Counted from the first letter of the stretch, positions 37,086 to 46,413 are shown. The stretch: DNA of 64,000 bases from an uncultured Granulosicoccaceae bacterium (GCA_938020525.1 CALIHW010000048.1:1-64000); one strand, 5' to 3'. Made by a program: numbers and translations. Notes: generated from the sequence alone by a model not told the origin.

Positions 37086-39887
37086 ATGGCAGCACATTCC
37101 ATCGGAGCCGCAAGACCACGTAATTCCGCACTGAAAGACGCGCGGCTAACCTACCGTGCCTGCACGCTGGGGTACGCTGAGTCACTTCGGTTAACGTCGC
37201 CCACCCAGCTCGTTGGGCAATCGGATTTCGACTTTTTGTCCGATCGTGGTGCAGCACTGGTGCATGCTGCGGAAAAAAGAGTTTTGCAGACTGGTACCAC
37301 CGAGATTACTGCTGGCGAAATTCTGAGCAAGCGAACCGCGGGAAAGTTTTTTGTGCGTAGTCCGGTGTTCAATCGTTCCGGTCAGATATGTGGGATTGAA
37401 ATATCAGTTGTTAGTGTTGACGAGTTGCATCGTAGTTACCAGCTATTGCTCGGTACCGAACTGCAGCTGCGCGATGTTATTAATCAGTCTCCATTTGGCT
37501 TACTGATTCACCGTAACTACGAATTGATTTATGTTAATGCAAGCTGGTTAGAGTTGATGGGTAGTGCCGGGTCATCTCCCGGTGCGGAGGAAATAAAAAA
37601 GCTTGTTCCAGCCAGCGGCGATGATTACAGGGTTGTACGTTCGGTTAATTCTGCCGGTGTCGAGCAGGATCTGCGTTTGCAGTCGCGAATTGTAAGATGG
37701 AATGGCAGCGATGCCAGTGCTGTTTATTGTGTGCCGGGTGAATCTCTGCAAATCGACAAGCCGCAAACCAGGAGCTTAACGGGTGCAAATTTTAACTTCA
37801 TTGAGAAACGTCATGGTCACAGGCGCAGCACGGAAGTATCATCATCCGTTTCGCTGGTTGATCGCGATCACGAGTTTGATGCCGAGTTTTTTCAAAACAT
37901 AGGGCAGCCTGTTCTAGTGTGCGATGCTTGGGTGCCCGTGTACTTTAATAGATCTGCCAAATTACAGTTGGCGCTTGAGAGTAATGACAAGTATCAATCG
38001 ATTTCTTCATGGTTTAGCGATCGTGATCGAGCAACCATAGAAGCACTTATAAAAAGTCAGCAAAGTGTCTCGGTAAATGAACAATCTGATCTCAATGAAA
38101 CAGTAGTTGCACGTGTAGAGCGTAATGGTCGAGCTTTTCAAGCTTTTGTTGGTGCAATGCACTGGAAAGATCGTGATCTGGTGTACATATCGTTGCAACC
38201 AGAGGAGGAAAAAGAGTCGGAGCTTCAACACACTATATCCAGACTGAATGACTATGTGTCAGCGGCAGGAGACTTTTATTGGGAAATGGATGGTGGGTTA
38301 CGGATGACTCGAGTCTCTGTGGAGATGAAAGAGTTTCTTGGTGTAGAGACTGATCATCTATTGAATACTTCATTGGAAACATTGATTGCCCAGCACGTTC
38401 ATGAGGATGATCGGGCTGAATGGAAGGTATTGCTTGTGGACCTGGGCAAGCATTTATCATTTCGTGATCGTGAATACACCTGGCGTCGCAAAGATGGTGA
38501 GAAAAGAGTGGTAAAGCTCTCAGGCGTGCCGGTATTTGACTCAAATGAGAAATTTGTTGGGTATCGTGGGGTTGGTTGGGATTTCACTGCACAACATCAT
38601 AGCGCGAGTATTGTTGCTTATCATGCCAGTCACGATTCTCTTACAGGTCTTGTAAATCGACGTGAGTTTGAGCTCCGCTGCAATGATGCGATCACGCGGA
38701 CTGCGGCTGCGAATCAGGCGCTGTGTTTTATCGATTTGGATAATTTTAAGCGGGTAAACGATACCGCCGGTCATCTAGCTGGCGATGAGCTATTGCGGCA
38801 ACTTTCATCGCTGTTTACCAGTCTCGTCAGAAAGAGTGATGTGTTAGCGCGACTCGGCGGAGATGAGTTCGGACTACTTATTTACGATGTTGGTATAAAA
38901 GAAGCGATGCGTCTTGCGACACAGTTGCGCGCTGAAGTGGAGAGTTTTCAGTTCGATTGGGAGGGCAAGCAGTTTTCAGTTGGTGCGAGTATCGGTCTGG
39001 TTATGATTGATGATCGTTGGGATTCTCGCTCCGCGTTGTTTGGCGCTGCGGATGCAGCTTGCTATGAAGCCAAGCATCAGGGGCGAAATCGCGTGGCTGT
39101 ATTTACGGATGCTCAGGCCTCGACTGATCATAAACAGGGTGAGCAACATTGGGACGAGTATATTAAAAATGCTATCGAACAAAGAAATATAAAGCTTGCG
39201 CTGCAGAGAATAGCGAAGCCGGATCTTTTGGGCGATGATGGTTCACGGATAGAAATTCTAATGCGACTGCCTGCTCCTGATGGTGAGTTGATGATGCCTG
39301 GTGCAGTCTTGCCTCTTGCGGAAAGGTTTGGATTAACAGTTGAACTCGATAAAGCGGTTATCGAACTTACTTTGGATTGGTTGGATGGCCAACCTCACGT
39401 TACGGATGGCTTAGATCTTTGCTGCGTCAATTTGAGTGGAGCCTCAATAGGTGATGAGAAATTCCAGAATTATCTTCATAAGTTACTCAATGCCTCTGCA
39501 ATAGATCCCTCGGTGTTATGCTTTGAGGTAAGTGAAGCAGCAGTAAGTACGAATCTGACCGCTGTGTCGGCCTTCATGGATAGGTTTGGTGCACAAGGCT
39601 GCAAGTTCGCGATGGATGATTTCAGCGGTGCAATTCAGTCATTTAACTATCTGAAGAAGCTCCCCGTCACCTTTGTAAAAATCAATAGTGCCTTTGTGCG
39701 GGCGATAATGGACGACCCGGTTCATTATGCGATGGTGCGGTCTATCAATGATGTTGCGCAGACTCTTGGTAAACAAACTATTGCAGAATCTGTGGAGTCA
39801 GCTGACGTACTTTTGAAGCTGCAAGATCTCGGTGTGAATCTGGTGCAGGGATATCATATCTCTGCACCAGAGATGATTGATTTTTAG
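37086..39887 (+). CDS. PAS-GGDEF-EAL cyclic di-GMP signalling protein
   Basis: A soluble 933-residue protein with several PAS-like sensor domains (about residues 20-110, 130-220, 270-370 and 390-500), a diguanylate cyclase domain and an EAL domain. The cyclase motif GGDEF (residue 591) is intact, with the RxxD inhibitory site (RKSD) five residues before it. The EAL domain is altered: EIL replaces EAL, loop 6 reads DDFSGAIQSF instead of DDFGTGYSSL, and KIN replaces KID, though most metal ligands remain. It therefore probably makes cyclic di-GMP; phosphodiesterase activity is doubtful. A link to the polysaccharide locus is possible but not shown. Confidence 0.9.
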   Translation: MAAHSIGAARPRNSALKDARLTYRACTLGYAESLRLTSPTQLVGQSDFDFLSDRGAALVHAAEKRVLQTGTTEITAGEILSKRTAGKFFVRSPVFNRSGQICGIEISVVSVDELHRSYQLLLGTELQLRDVINQSPFGLLIHRNYELIYVNASWLELMGSAGSSPGAEEIKKLVPASGDDYRVVRSVNSAGVEQDLRLQSRIVRWNGSDASAVYCVPGESLQIDKPQTRSLTGANFNFIEKRHGHRRSTEVSSSVSLVDRDHEFDAEFFQNIGQPVLVCDAWVPVYFNRSAKLQLALESNDKYQSISSWFSDRDRATIEALIKSQQSVSVNEQSDLNETVVARVERNGRAFQAFVGAMHWKDRDLVYISLQPEEEKESELQHTISRLNDYVSAAGDFYWEMDGGLRMTRVSVEMKEFLGVETDHLLNTSLETLIAQHVHEDDRAEWKVLLVDLGKHLSFRDREYTWRRKDGEKRVVKLSGVPVFDSNEKFVGYRGVGWDFTAQHHSASIVAYHASHDSLTGLVNRREFELRCNDAITRTAAANQALCFIDLDNFKRVNDTAGHLAGDELLRQLSSLFTSLVRKSDVLARLGGDEFGLLIYDVGIKEAMRLATQLRAEVESFQFDWEGKQFSVGASIGLVMIDDRWDSRSALFGAADAACYEAKHQGRNRVAVFTDAQASTDHKQGEQHWDEYIKNAIEQRNIKLALQRIAKPDLLGDDGSRIEILMRLPAPDGELMMPGAVLPLAERFGLTVELDKAVIELTLDWLDGQPHVTDGLDLCCVNLSGASIGDEKFQNYLHKLLNASAIDPSVLCFEVSEAAVSTNLTAVSAFMDRFGAQGCKFAMDDFSGAIQSFNYLKKLPVTFVKINSAFVRAIMDDPVHYAMVRSINDVAQTLGKQTIAESVESADVLLKLQDLGVNLVQGYHISAPEMIDF

Positions 39888-39893
39888 AATTAT

Positions 39894-41387
39894 TTAAGGC
39901 TTGGCAGGTGTTGCTTCAATAGTCTCTTTTTCAGATTTCTTGCCACGTCGCCATCGATGGAAACGTTCCAATACCTTTAGTGCAAACTGTGGCGCATGTG
40001 CTTTCTGCCAGTTGCCGGCTACAGCTTTGTTAGCTTCTGACATTGTCGGGTAAGTATGTATTGTGCCGAGAATCTTTTTAAGACCCAGCTTGTATTTCAT
40101 TGCGGTGACAAACTCTGTCAGCAGGTCGCCGGCATGAGCACCGACAATGGTTGCTCCAAGAATCTGATCTTTGCCAGGCTTAGTTAAAACTTTTACAAAG
40201 CCATGATCTTCGCTATCCGCTATTGCGCGATCGAGATCGTCTATACCGTAGGTTGTAACCTCGTAAGGTATATTCTTTTCTGTTGCCTCAGACTCGTTCA
40301 ATCCGACACGTGCGACTTCAGGGTCAGTAAATGTTGCCCATGGTATTACTGAGTAATCCGCTTTGAATTTTTTAAATTGTCCGAACAGGCTGTTGACAGT
40401 TGCGAACCAGGCCTGATGAGAAGCTGTATGGGTAAACTGATACGGGCCGGTGACATCCCCAACGGCAAAAATATTCTCGTAATTGGTTCTCAGGAAATCA
40501 TCTGTCTCGATGGTAGTATTCTTTCGAAGGTTAACGCCAAGTTCTTCGAGCCCGAAGCCTTCAACATTTGGTTTCCGGCCGATAGCAACCAGCATAGCAT
40601 CAAATGGAACTTCGATAGTTTTACCATGCTGTTCACATACTAGTACTTGTTCTGTGCCTTTCTTGCATGCTACGGCCTTTGTGTCTGTTAATACGTTGAT
40701 GCCTTCAGCGATGAATTTTTCCTTTACCAGTTCCGAGATTTCATCGTCTTCCCGCCCCATTATTTGTGGCGCCATTTCAACCTGGGTGACTTCGCTGCCA
40801 AGTCTTGAGAATGCCTGCGCCATTTCACAGCCAATGGGTCCGCCGCCGAGAACAATCATTCTTTTGGGCTGTTCGCGCAATTCCCAAATATTGTCTGAGC
40901 TATACCAGGTAACCTGATCGAGTCCTTCTATAGGTGGTATGAAAGGTCGCGCACCTGTTGCAAGAATAATATTGCGAGCAGTGATTTTCTGGCCGTTGAC
41001 TTCAACTGTCCATGGGTCAATGATTTTGGCTTCCCCGGTAACGCAGTCGACACCAAGTCCGGTAAAGCGTTCTATAGAATCGTGTGGTTCAATCCTTTTA
41101 ATGACATGCTGTACCCGTTCCATAACATCGGAAAATTCAAAGTCCGCAGTGGCGGATTTGATGCCGTACTTTTCAGATGTTTTGACATCATGTAGAAACC
41201 GCGCACTTTTAATTAGTGCCTTGGATGGTACGCAGCCTGTATTCAGGCAATCACCACCCATCTTATGTCTTTCGATCAAGGTAACTTTAGCTTTGACAGC
41301 AGCAGCAATTAAGGCCGCAATTAATCCACCCGATCCAGCGCCGATGACGACGATATTCGTGTCGAAATATTTGGGAGCGTTATGCAA
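39894..41387 (-). CDS. FAD-dependent pyridine nucleotide-disulfide oxidoreductase
   Basis: A flavoprotein of the lipoamide dehydrogenase/mercuric reductase type, 497 residues from the TTG at 41387, which has AGGAAAG 6 bases upstream; the track's start lies inside the neighbouring gene. FAD motif VVIGAGSGGLIAA, redox CLNTGCVPSK, NAD motif VLGGGPIGCEMAQAF and AVGDVTG are present. At the C-terminus the usual His-Pro of lipoamide dehydrogenase is Tyr-Pro (IHTYPTMSEAN), and the extra Cys pair of MerA is missing. So it is neither typical Lpd nor MerA. It overlaps a TVP38/TMEM64 gene, a common pairing. Substrate unknown. Confidence 0.88.
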   Translation of the reverse strand: MHNAPKYFDTNIVVIGAGSGGLIAALIAAAVKAKVTLIERHKMGGDCLNTGCVPSKALIKSARFLHDVKTSEKYGIKSATADFEFSDVMERVQHVIKRIEPHDSIERFTGLGVDCVTGEAKIIDPWTVEVNGQKITARNIILATGARPFIPPIEGLDQVTWYSSDNIWELREQPKRMIVLGGGPIGCEMAQAFSRLGSEVTQVEMAPQIMGREDDEISELVKEKFIAEGINVLTDTKAVACKKGTEQVLVCEQHGKTIEVPFDAMLVAIGRKPNVEGFGLEELGVNLRKNTTIETDDFLRTNYENIFAVGDVTGPYQFTHTASHQAWFATVNSLFGQFKKFKADYSVIPWATFTDPEVARVGLNESEATEKNIPYEVTTYGIDDLDRAIADSEDHGFVKVLTKPGKDQILGATIVGAHAGDLLTEFVTAMKYKLGLKKILGTIHTYPTMSEANKAVAGNWQKAHAPQFALKVLERFHRWRRGKKSEKETIEATPAKP

Positions 41388-42069
41388 CGGAAACTTTCCT
41401 TTTTTTATAGAGGCCGAGAAGTTTTTTCGCGACGATCGGGAAGATTCCGAGTAGAGCGAATGCGGCAAGTAGTGACGGAGATAAAATATCTTTTAATGAA
41501 TCCAGTTTAGCCAGTTGGTTTCCGGCGTTTACGAACACTGCGGTTGCTGGCAACATTCCAACTTGACTGACTAGTGCGTAGATTAGCGTCTTAATGCCGG
41601 TCAGGCCCATCAGTAGATTCACAATGAAAAAAGGTACCACTGGTATCAATCTGAGGGTAAATAGATAGAAGGCACCTTCTTCTTCCATGCCTTTGTTGAT
41701 GGTCTGTAAGTGATGCGAGAATTTGTTCTGCACAATGTCGCGGAACATGAAACGGGAGAAAAGAAAGGCAAGGGTAGCGCCGATAGTAGAGGCGAATGAC
41801 ACGATTATCAGTCCGGTAAAAAATCCAAATATCGCACCCCCTGCGAGTGTTAAAATTGACGCTCCCGGAAGAGACATTGCAGCTACTGCAACATAGAGCA
41901 GAAAAAAACCGGCGATTGCCACAGCCTTGTTTTCAGCTGTGTAACTCACCAGAGACTGGTGTTGTGCCTTCAGGTAATCCAGCGACAAATATTGGCTGAG
42001 ATCAAAGACAAAAAATGCGCCAATCAATGCCAATACCACAAGTACAACCAGAATCTTTATATTTTTCAT
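41380..42069 (-). CDS. TVP38/TMEM64 (VTT/DedA-like) membrane protein
   Basis: A 229-residue inner-membrane protein with five to six hydrophobic segments. The conserved core MSLPGASILTLAGGAIFGFFTGLIIVSFASTIGATLAFLFSRFMF is the VTT domain, found in DedA relatives that move lipids across membranes. It lies directly upstream of, and overlaps by a few bases, the FAD oxidoreductase gene. In other genomes the two domains are sometimes fused, which suggests a joint but unknown function. Confidence 0.9.
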   Translation of the reverse strand: MKNIKILVVLVVLALIGAFFVFDLSQYLSLDYLKAQHQSLVSYTAENKAVAIAGFFLLYVAVAAMSLPGASILTLAGGAIFGFFTGLIIVSFASTIGATLAFLFSRFMFRDIVQNKFSHHLQTINKGMEEEGAFYLFTLRLIPVVPFFIVNLLMGLTGIKTLIYALVSQVGMLPATAVFVNAGNQLAKLDSLKDILSPSLLAAFALLGIFPIVAKKLLGLYKKRKVSVA

Positions 42070-42345
42070 GTGAATTTTTCATAAGCGTCAATTATTGAGG
42101 TTGACGGAATGTTTGTCGGTATGGATGCAGGTGTGTTCACCTTGCATCGAATATACCCCTTCGATGTACAGCTCTGCCTTAAGTTCCTGCTGCCCCGATG
42201 CAGGTCAGCAGGCGTGGATGTGATGTATTCCTTGTGATTTACCAAGAGTGAGTATTGAATTGGGCGTAAATTGGTGTTTATGGGCATGGTAAATGAGCAA
42301 TTGCGAAATATTGGTATGAAAAATTTAAGGAAATGTTAGTAACAG
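42070..42345. other. Gap between the dehydratase and TVP38 genes
   Basis: About 276 bases with no supported gene. It should contain the promoter for the TVP38-reductase pair. A GATGCAGGT/ACCTTGCATC-like pair near 42123-42150 and GATGCAGGTCAGCAGG at 42195 are weak repeats only. Confidence 0.3.
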
Positions 42346-43338
42346 CTAGGCTTCGATTGCACGGCTAATCATGGTGGGATCCGCGTTTCCGCCAGAAACC
42401 ACACAGATTACAGTGTCAGTGTCAATTTCCTGTGGATGAAATAATGCGGCTGCTAGTGCTACTGCGCCGCCGGGTTCTGCGATGATCTTGAAGTGAAGTA
42501 GTGCCTCCGCCATAGCCTTTAGTGCTTCATGATCGCTGACCACAATCCCCGGGCCGCAAAGACGCTGTATTATCGGGAAGGTTAGCTCACCAGGTGACGG
42601 GGTGACAATGGCATCGCAGATTGAAGCCTGGTCACTCTCCGTTGTTTCTCGTTTACCACTTTTTTGAGACCGGATTACGTCATCATAGTGTTCAGGTTCC
42701 ACTGGTCTGACCGTCATATCCGGTGCAGTCGCCTCTACGCTGATTGCGATTCCCGAGGTTAGGCCACCGCCACCGCAGCAAACCAGTAGGTCGGCACTGC
42801 TGATACCTAAACTTTGAGCTTGCTCTGCTATCTCTAATCCGCAGGTTCCCTGACCGGCAATAACTTCCTTGTTGTCATAGGGTTTGATTAAATAGAGTCC
42901 TCGCTGCTCAGCGAGGTTTTGTCCAAGTTTCTCTCGGCACTCACCACCGGGCCTGTCATACAGCACAACTTCAGCCCCGTAGGCGCGAGTATTTTCTATT
43001 TTTAAAGTCGGTGCGTCACATGGCATAACAATGACTGCGTCAACACCTGCACGCTTCGCCGCGTATGCAACTCCCTGGGCATGGTTACCCGATGAGTAAG
43101 CGATTACACCGGCGTTGCGTTGTGCAGACGTCAACTTTGTGATTGCTGATGTCCCGCCACGGAACTTGAAAGACCCGGTATGCTGCAGACACTCAGCTTT
43201 TATCAGTATCCGCCTGCCAGACAACTTATTGAGCAGGGCGCTTTCGAGAAGTGGCGTCTTGACTGTATGGCCGGTAAGTCTTTTCTGGGCGTCGATGACG
43301 TCGCTAAAGTTGATGGCTTCGTTCAAATTCTTGTCCAT
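42346..43338 (-). CDS. PLP-dependent threonine/serine dehydratase-like protein
   Basis: A fold-type II PLP enzyme of 330 residues. The PLP Lys is in HTGSFKFRGG near residue 58, followed by YSSGNHAQGVAYAA and the phosphate-binding GGGGLTSGIA. It lacks the regulatory ACT domain of biosynthetic IlvA, so it is the catabolic/serine racemase-like form that deaminates Thr or Ser. It is divergent from ectC with a 103-base gap. Ectoine catabolic clusters encode a related dehydratase (EutB), but this sequence looks like a generic family member. Confidence 0.85.
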   Translation of the reverse strand: MDKNLNEAINFSDVIDAQKRLTGHTVKTPLLESALLNKLSGRRILIKAECLQHTGSFKFRGGTSAITKLTSAQRNAGVIAYSSGNHAQGVAYAAKRAGVDAVIVMPCDAPTLKIENTRAYGAEVVLYDRPGGECREKLGQNLAEQRGLYLIKPYDNKEVIAGQGTCGLEIAEQAQSLGISSADLLVCCGGGGLTSGIAISVEATAPDMTVRPVEPEHYDDVIRSQKSGKRETTESDQASICDAIVTPSPGELTFPIIQRLCGPGIVVSDHEALKAMAEALLHFKIIAEPGGAVALAAALFHPQEIDTDTVICVVSGGNADPTMISRAIEA

Positions 43339-43441
43339 CGGAAAGTTCAGTTGCTATCGTGCAGCATCAGGCTTTGCTTGTCGATGTGTAGTTGTGGCTA
43401 AAAAGGCTTAAACTGTTCAGAAATGCAGATAGGGGACAGTT
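43339..43441. promoter_or_regulatory. Divergent promoter region dehydratase / ectC
   Basis: A 103-base head-to-head gap that must hold both promoters. GGGGACAG just before the ectC ATG serves as its ribosome binding site. No operator-like palindrome was noticed. Confidence 0.35.
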
Positions 43442-43825
43442 ATGATTGTTCGTAGCATCTCTGACGTAAAAGCTTCCGGTGGCTTTGCAGAGCAAGTGGG
43501 CCACTGGTCCAGTGCGAGATATTTATTGCAAGCTGATGGTGTCGGCTTTACGTTGACCATGACGACCGTTGCCGCCGGACAGCGTCTGGAGCTTGAATAT
43601 CAAAACCATATCGAGGCGAATTTAATCATTGAGGGCAGCGCGAGACTGACAGATGTGGACGCTGATCGCTCATATGAGCTTGGGGCCGGGGATATGTATG
43701 CGCTGGATAAGAATGATCGACATATTCTGGAGGCATTGTCTGGCTTGAAGATCGTTTGTGTGTTTTCCCCCGCGCTTATCGGGCATGAAACACATGATTC
43801 TAACGGATCCTATCCTGCCGCTTAG
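43442..43825 (+). CDS. ectC: Ectoine synthase homologue, solitary
   Basis: A 127-residue cupin matching ectoine synthase, which cyclises N-gamma-acetyl-diaminobutyrate to ectoine. The residues equivalent to the known iron ligands are kept: Glu in NHIEANLIIEG, Tyr in GAGDMYALD and His in NDRHILEA; the N-terminal MIVRSISDV and the C-terminal ACVFTPGL-like VCVFSPALIG are family blocks. No ectA, ectB or ectD is adjacent, so it is one of the orphan ectC genes. It may use imported precursor, or have another substrate. It is divergent from a PLP dehydratase. Confidence 0.9.
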   Translation: MIVRSISDVKASGGFAEQVGHWSSARYLLQADGVGFTLTMTTVAAGQRLELEYQNHIEANLIIEGSARLTDVDADRSYELGAGDMYALDKNDRHILEALSGLKIVCVFSPALIGHETHDSNGSYPAA

Positions 43826-43973
43826 CGAGTTTCTGACTTGCTGGCATCGGCGGGCAGATATCAGTTAGTAGATTTCAGTCAATTAAAGAGAGCAAGCAGT
43901 CGAGTCATCGGGCCCTGCCAACAGTGTTCAGGACAATGCTGGATTCAATGCTCAGGCGTGGAGCTGTTTTCGC

Positions 43974-45455
43974 TTACCAGGCTCTCTTCAGAAATTTGTT
44001 GCTGACTTTTCCCAATTGAATCATGGTGAGACTCCGCTCTTCTTTATCTAAAAGAGTCCAGTACGCTATTGCAATGTATACGGTTGCACCAATCAAGGCT
44101 TGACCTAGCAGTGAAAGGTATCCAGTGGGCGGCTGAGTTTTGGCGAAGTATGTAAGGATTGCGAACAATACGAGGCTGGCCGGTACTACCCTCCAATAGG
44201 TTTGCTTTACATAATCCAGTAGCGAGTAATTGATTACTCTACTGGTAAGAATCGGTGTGACCACCACATAGAACAGAATCTGTGTAGTAGCGGTTGCTGC
44301 GGCCACGCCTACCAGGCCGAATTTTTGAACCAGTATTATGCTTAAAATCAGGTTTGCAATAGAAAATGTCATATTGTAAGTGGCAAACTTCTGGTGATTC
44401 GCTGTACCAAGCAATATCGAATAGCTGATCAACTGTGGGCTTTTAATTAGCTGAGTCATAAACATAATCGTCAGTAAGGTTGAGCACTCGACGGCGTACC
44501 TGGGGCCCATCCAGATAGCGATGAATTCATCACCAAGAGCCAGAACGCCAATACACAGTAGGTTGGACAGCAGGATGACGGCTTTTGTACCTGAGATGTA
44601 GGTTTTATAGAGGTTCTTGTTTTGCGTGGCTTCCTGTTCGCTGAACACTGGCACGAATGTTTGCGCTACAGCTTGAATTAACTTGTTGCTGTACTCATTC
44701 AAGCTCCAAGGGATTGTGTATATGGTGATGGCTGCCGCCGAGAGAAAATATCCGATTACAAAAGCATCGGAGTAATAAATAAGCTGCAAGCCGAGCATGG
44801 TGAGGAAGGTGAATTTGCTATAGTTGAAAATCGAGACCATAGTCGATTTATCAGCGTTTTTTGTAGTTAGCTCTACCTGAGGCTCTACACGGCGCATTAT
44901 GAATATTAAAAGAAAAGTCGCCAGCACATGTGATATCAGGGATAAAATGCCCATCGACAGTAAGCCGTACCCGTTAGTCAGGGCAAAGTAAAATGCGATA
45001 GCCTTGAACAGTTGGATGAAAAGCGTTACCGCAGTGGTAATTTCGTTTCTTTGAAAGCCGTAGAATGCACCGAAGAAAACCCCGGAGCCGATAAAAATTG
45101 CAACATCAATAGCGGCAATGATGACAAGCGCATGGACTGTGTGCTGCATTTCTGGATCGAACTTGAATCCGTTGACGACAAGGTTTGCGAGAATCGGACT
45201 GAGCACAATCAGAAGCACACCGAGCAGCAGCATGATGACAATCGCTGACGATATAACGACGTTTAAAGATTTATAATCTTTGAGTGCTTTGTATTTGGAA
45301 ACGTATTTGGCGATCGCCGAGCTGACCCCGAGATCAAGCAGAGTCATATACCCTGCGAATGCCGAAATGATTGACCAGATGCCATAGTTGGTGTCGCCGA
45401 GGGTGTGAACCAAAAAGGGCGACAGCATAAACGCAATGACAATTGCGCCAATCAT
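43974..45455 (-). CDS. Wzx-type polysaccharide flippase
   Basis: An inner-membrane protein of at least 493 residues with about 12-14 hydrophobic segments. It belongs to the oligosaccharide flippase/MVF group (LGDTNYGIWSIISAFAGYMTLLDLGVSSAIAKYVSKY). It would turn the lipid-linked repeat unit of the exopolysaccharide to the periplasm. The first ATG, at 45455, gives a protein that starts in the middle of the first membrane helix, with no usable ribosome binding site. The frame continues upstream with RTIAKNVFSNYVG, the expected N-terminus, and reaches an ATT at 45498-45500 with AAGGG 8 bases before it. The true start may be that AUU. Confidence 0.88.
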   Translation of the reverse strand: MIGAIVIAFMLSPFLVHTLGDTNYGIWSIISAFAGYMTLLDLGVSSAIAKYVSKYKALKDYKSLNVVISSAIVIMLLLGVLLIVLSPILANLVVNGFKFDPEMQHTVHALVIIAAIDVAIFIGSGVFFGAFYGFQRNEITTAVTLFIQLFKAIAFYFALTNGYGLLSMGILSLISHVLATFLLIFIMRRVEPQVELTTKNADKSTMVSIFNYSKFTFLTMLGLQLIYYSDAFVIGYFLSAAAITIYTIPWSLNEYSNKLIQAVAQTFVPVFSEQEATQNKNLYKTYISGTKAVILLSNLLCIGVLALGDEFIAIWMGPRYAVECSTLLTIMFMTQLIKSPQLISYSILLGTANHQKFATYNMTFSIANLILSIILVQKFGLVGVAAATATTQILFYVVVTPILTSRVINYSLLDYVKQTYWRVVPASLVLFAILTYFAKTQPPTGYLSLLGQALIGATVYIAIAYWTLLDKEERSLTMIQLGKVSNKFLKRAW

Positions 45456-45518
45456 TCCAACATAGTTGGAAAATACATTTTTTGCGATGGTTCGAAAAAT
45501 GACTGTAGCCCTTGGAGG

Positions 45519-46085
45519 TTAACGCTCTTTTATCGCGGCTGCCGGATTCCCGGCTACTATCATGTTATCGGCAACCGGGTGAACCACTACAGAACCGGCT
45601 GCAATAACGCATTTTTGCCCAATATCTGCCATAACAACGGCATTGTTTCCGATCCAGGTATCCTGGCCGATGCTGATTTTGGTGAGCTTGCCACCCTGTT
45701 CGCGAATAGGCACATCCATACTTTCAAAATTGTGCTGGTTTTTACCGCTTAAAATGTGAACTCCGCTACCTAAAAGACAGTCCTGACCGATCTTACAGCT
45801 GCCGATATTGCACTGCGGACCAATGTATGTGCCATTTTCAATTTCTGTGTCGATTTGAGAGAACAAAGTGCCAAATGATAAAACCACACCTTGTTCACAC
45901 TTTTTCATTGTTAGAGCGTAAAAGCTGTTACGCAGATAGCTGCCGCTCTTGCCTGGAAGCAAGCTCATAAATTGAGAGCAACTAGCAAAAGCGTCGTTCT
46001 GATTGATCAACGCCAACAATCGGTATGCGGTATACACCGGGAGTATCAAAATCATGGTGGTTGTCTGGACGACTTTCTTGATCAT
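45519..46085 (-). CDS. Hexapeptide-repeat acetyltransferase
   Basis: A 188-residue left-handed beta-helix acyltransferase of the WbbJ/serine acetyltransferase type. Repeats of the [LIV]-G-x4 kind run from about residue 70 to 170 (NGTYIGPQCNIGSCKIGQDCLLGSGVHIL, then IGQDTWIGNNAVVMADIGQKCVIAAGSVV). The N-terminus has a hydrophobic stretch that may associate with the membrane. It lies 18 bases before the likely start of the flippase gene, so both are in one transcript. Probable role: O-acetylation of a sugar in the polysaccharide. Confidence 0.85.
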   Translation of the reverse strand: MIKKVVQTTTMILILPVYTAYRLLALINQNDAFASCSQFMSLLPGKSGSYLRNSFYALTMKKCEQGVVLSFGTLFSQIDTEIENGTYIGPQCNIGSCKIGQDCLLGSGVHILSGKNQHNFESMDVPIREQGGKLTKISIGQDTWIGNNAVVMADIGQKCVIAAGSVVVHPVADNMIVAGNPAAAIKER

Positions 46086-46413
46086 TGGCTACTAATAATT
46101 GTGATAGGGCGCGATACTTACAGCGTGAGAAAAACGGCGATGAAGCTCTTGGATGATTCAGTGAGGCTAAAGTTCTATTGATGATTGTGTCCGACGCAGC
46201 TGCACGATTATGCCATTTTCACGTCTGTCTTTCTGAGACAAATCGATCAGTTTCCTGTTTGACAAGGCAGAATGCCACTGAAATTGTGATATCTCACTTT
46301 TTGAAACATATGTTGACGGAGGTGCCTTGAAAACCACTAGCGGTGTCGCAAGGTGCTGAGGCTGACTGCGCTATACTTGCCGGATTAAATGTTACGGAAA
46401 ATTCCGACCATAA
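46086..46413. promoter_or_regulatory. Divergent promoter region, acetyltransferase / FemAB-like
   Basis: About 330 bases with no gene, between head-to-head genes. A TATACT box at 46372-46377 lies 37 bases before the FemAB-like ATG and is a candidate -10, but no -35 of good quality is at the right distance. On the other side no boxes were assigned. Confidence 0.4.

Noticed and set aside
39894-41468. Calling the FAD reductase a mercuric reductase
   Set aside because: There is no metal-binding N-terminal domain, no C-terminal Cys pair and no mer genes nearby.
42346-43338. Naming the PLP dehydratase EutB of hydroxyectoine degradation
   Set aside because: The sequence looks like a general threonine/serine dehydratase and none of the other eut or doe genes are present; proximity to ectC alone is not enough.
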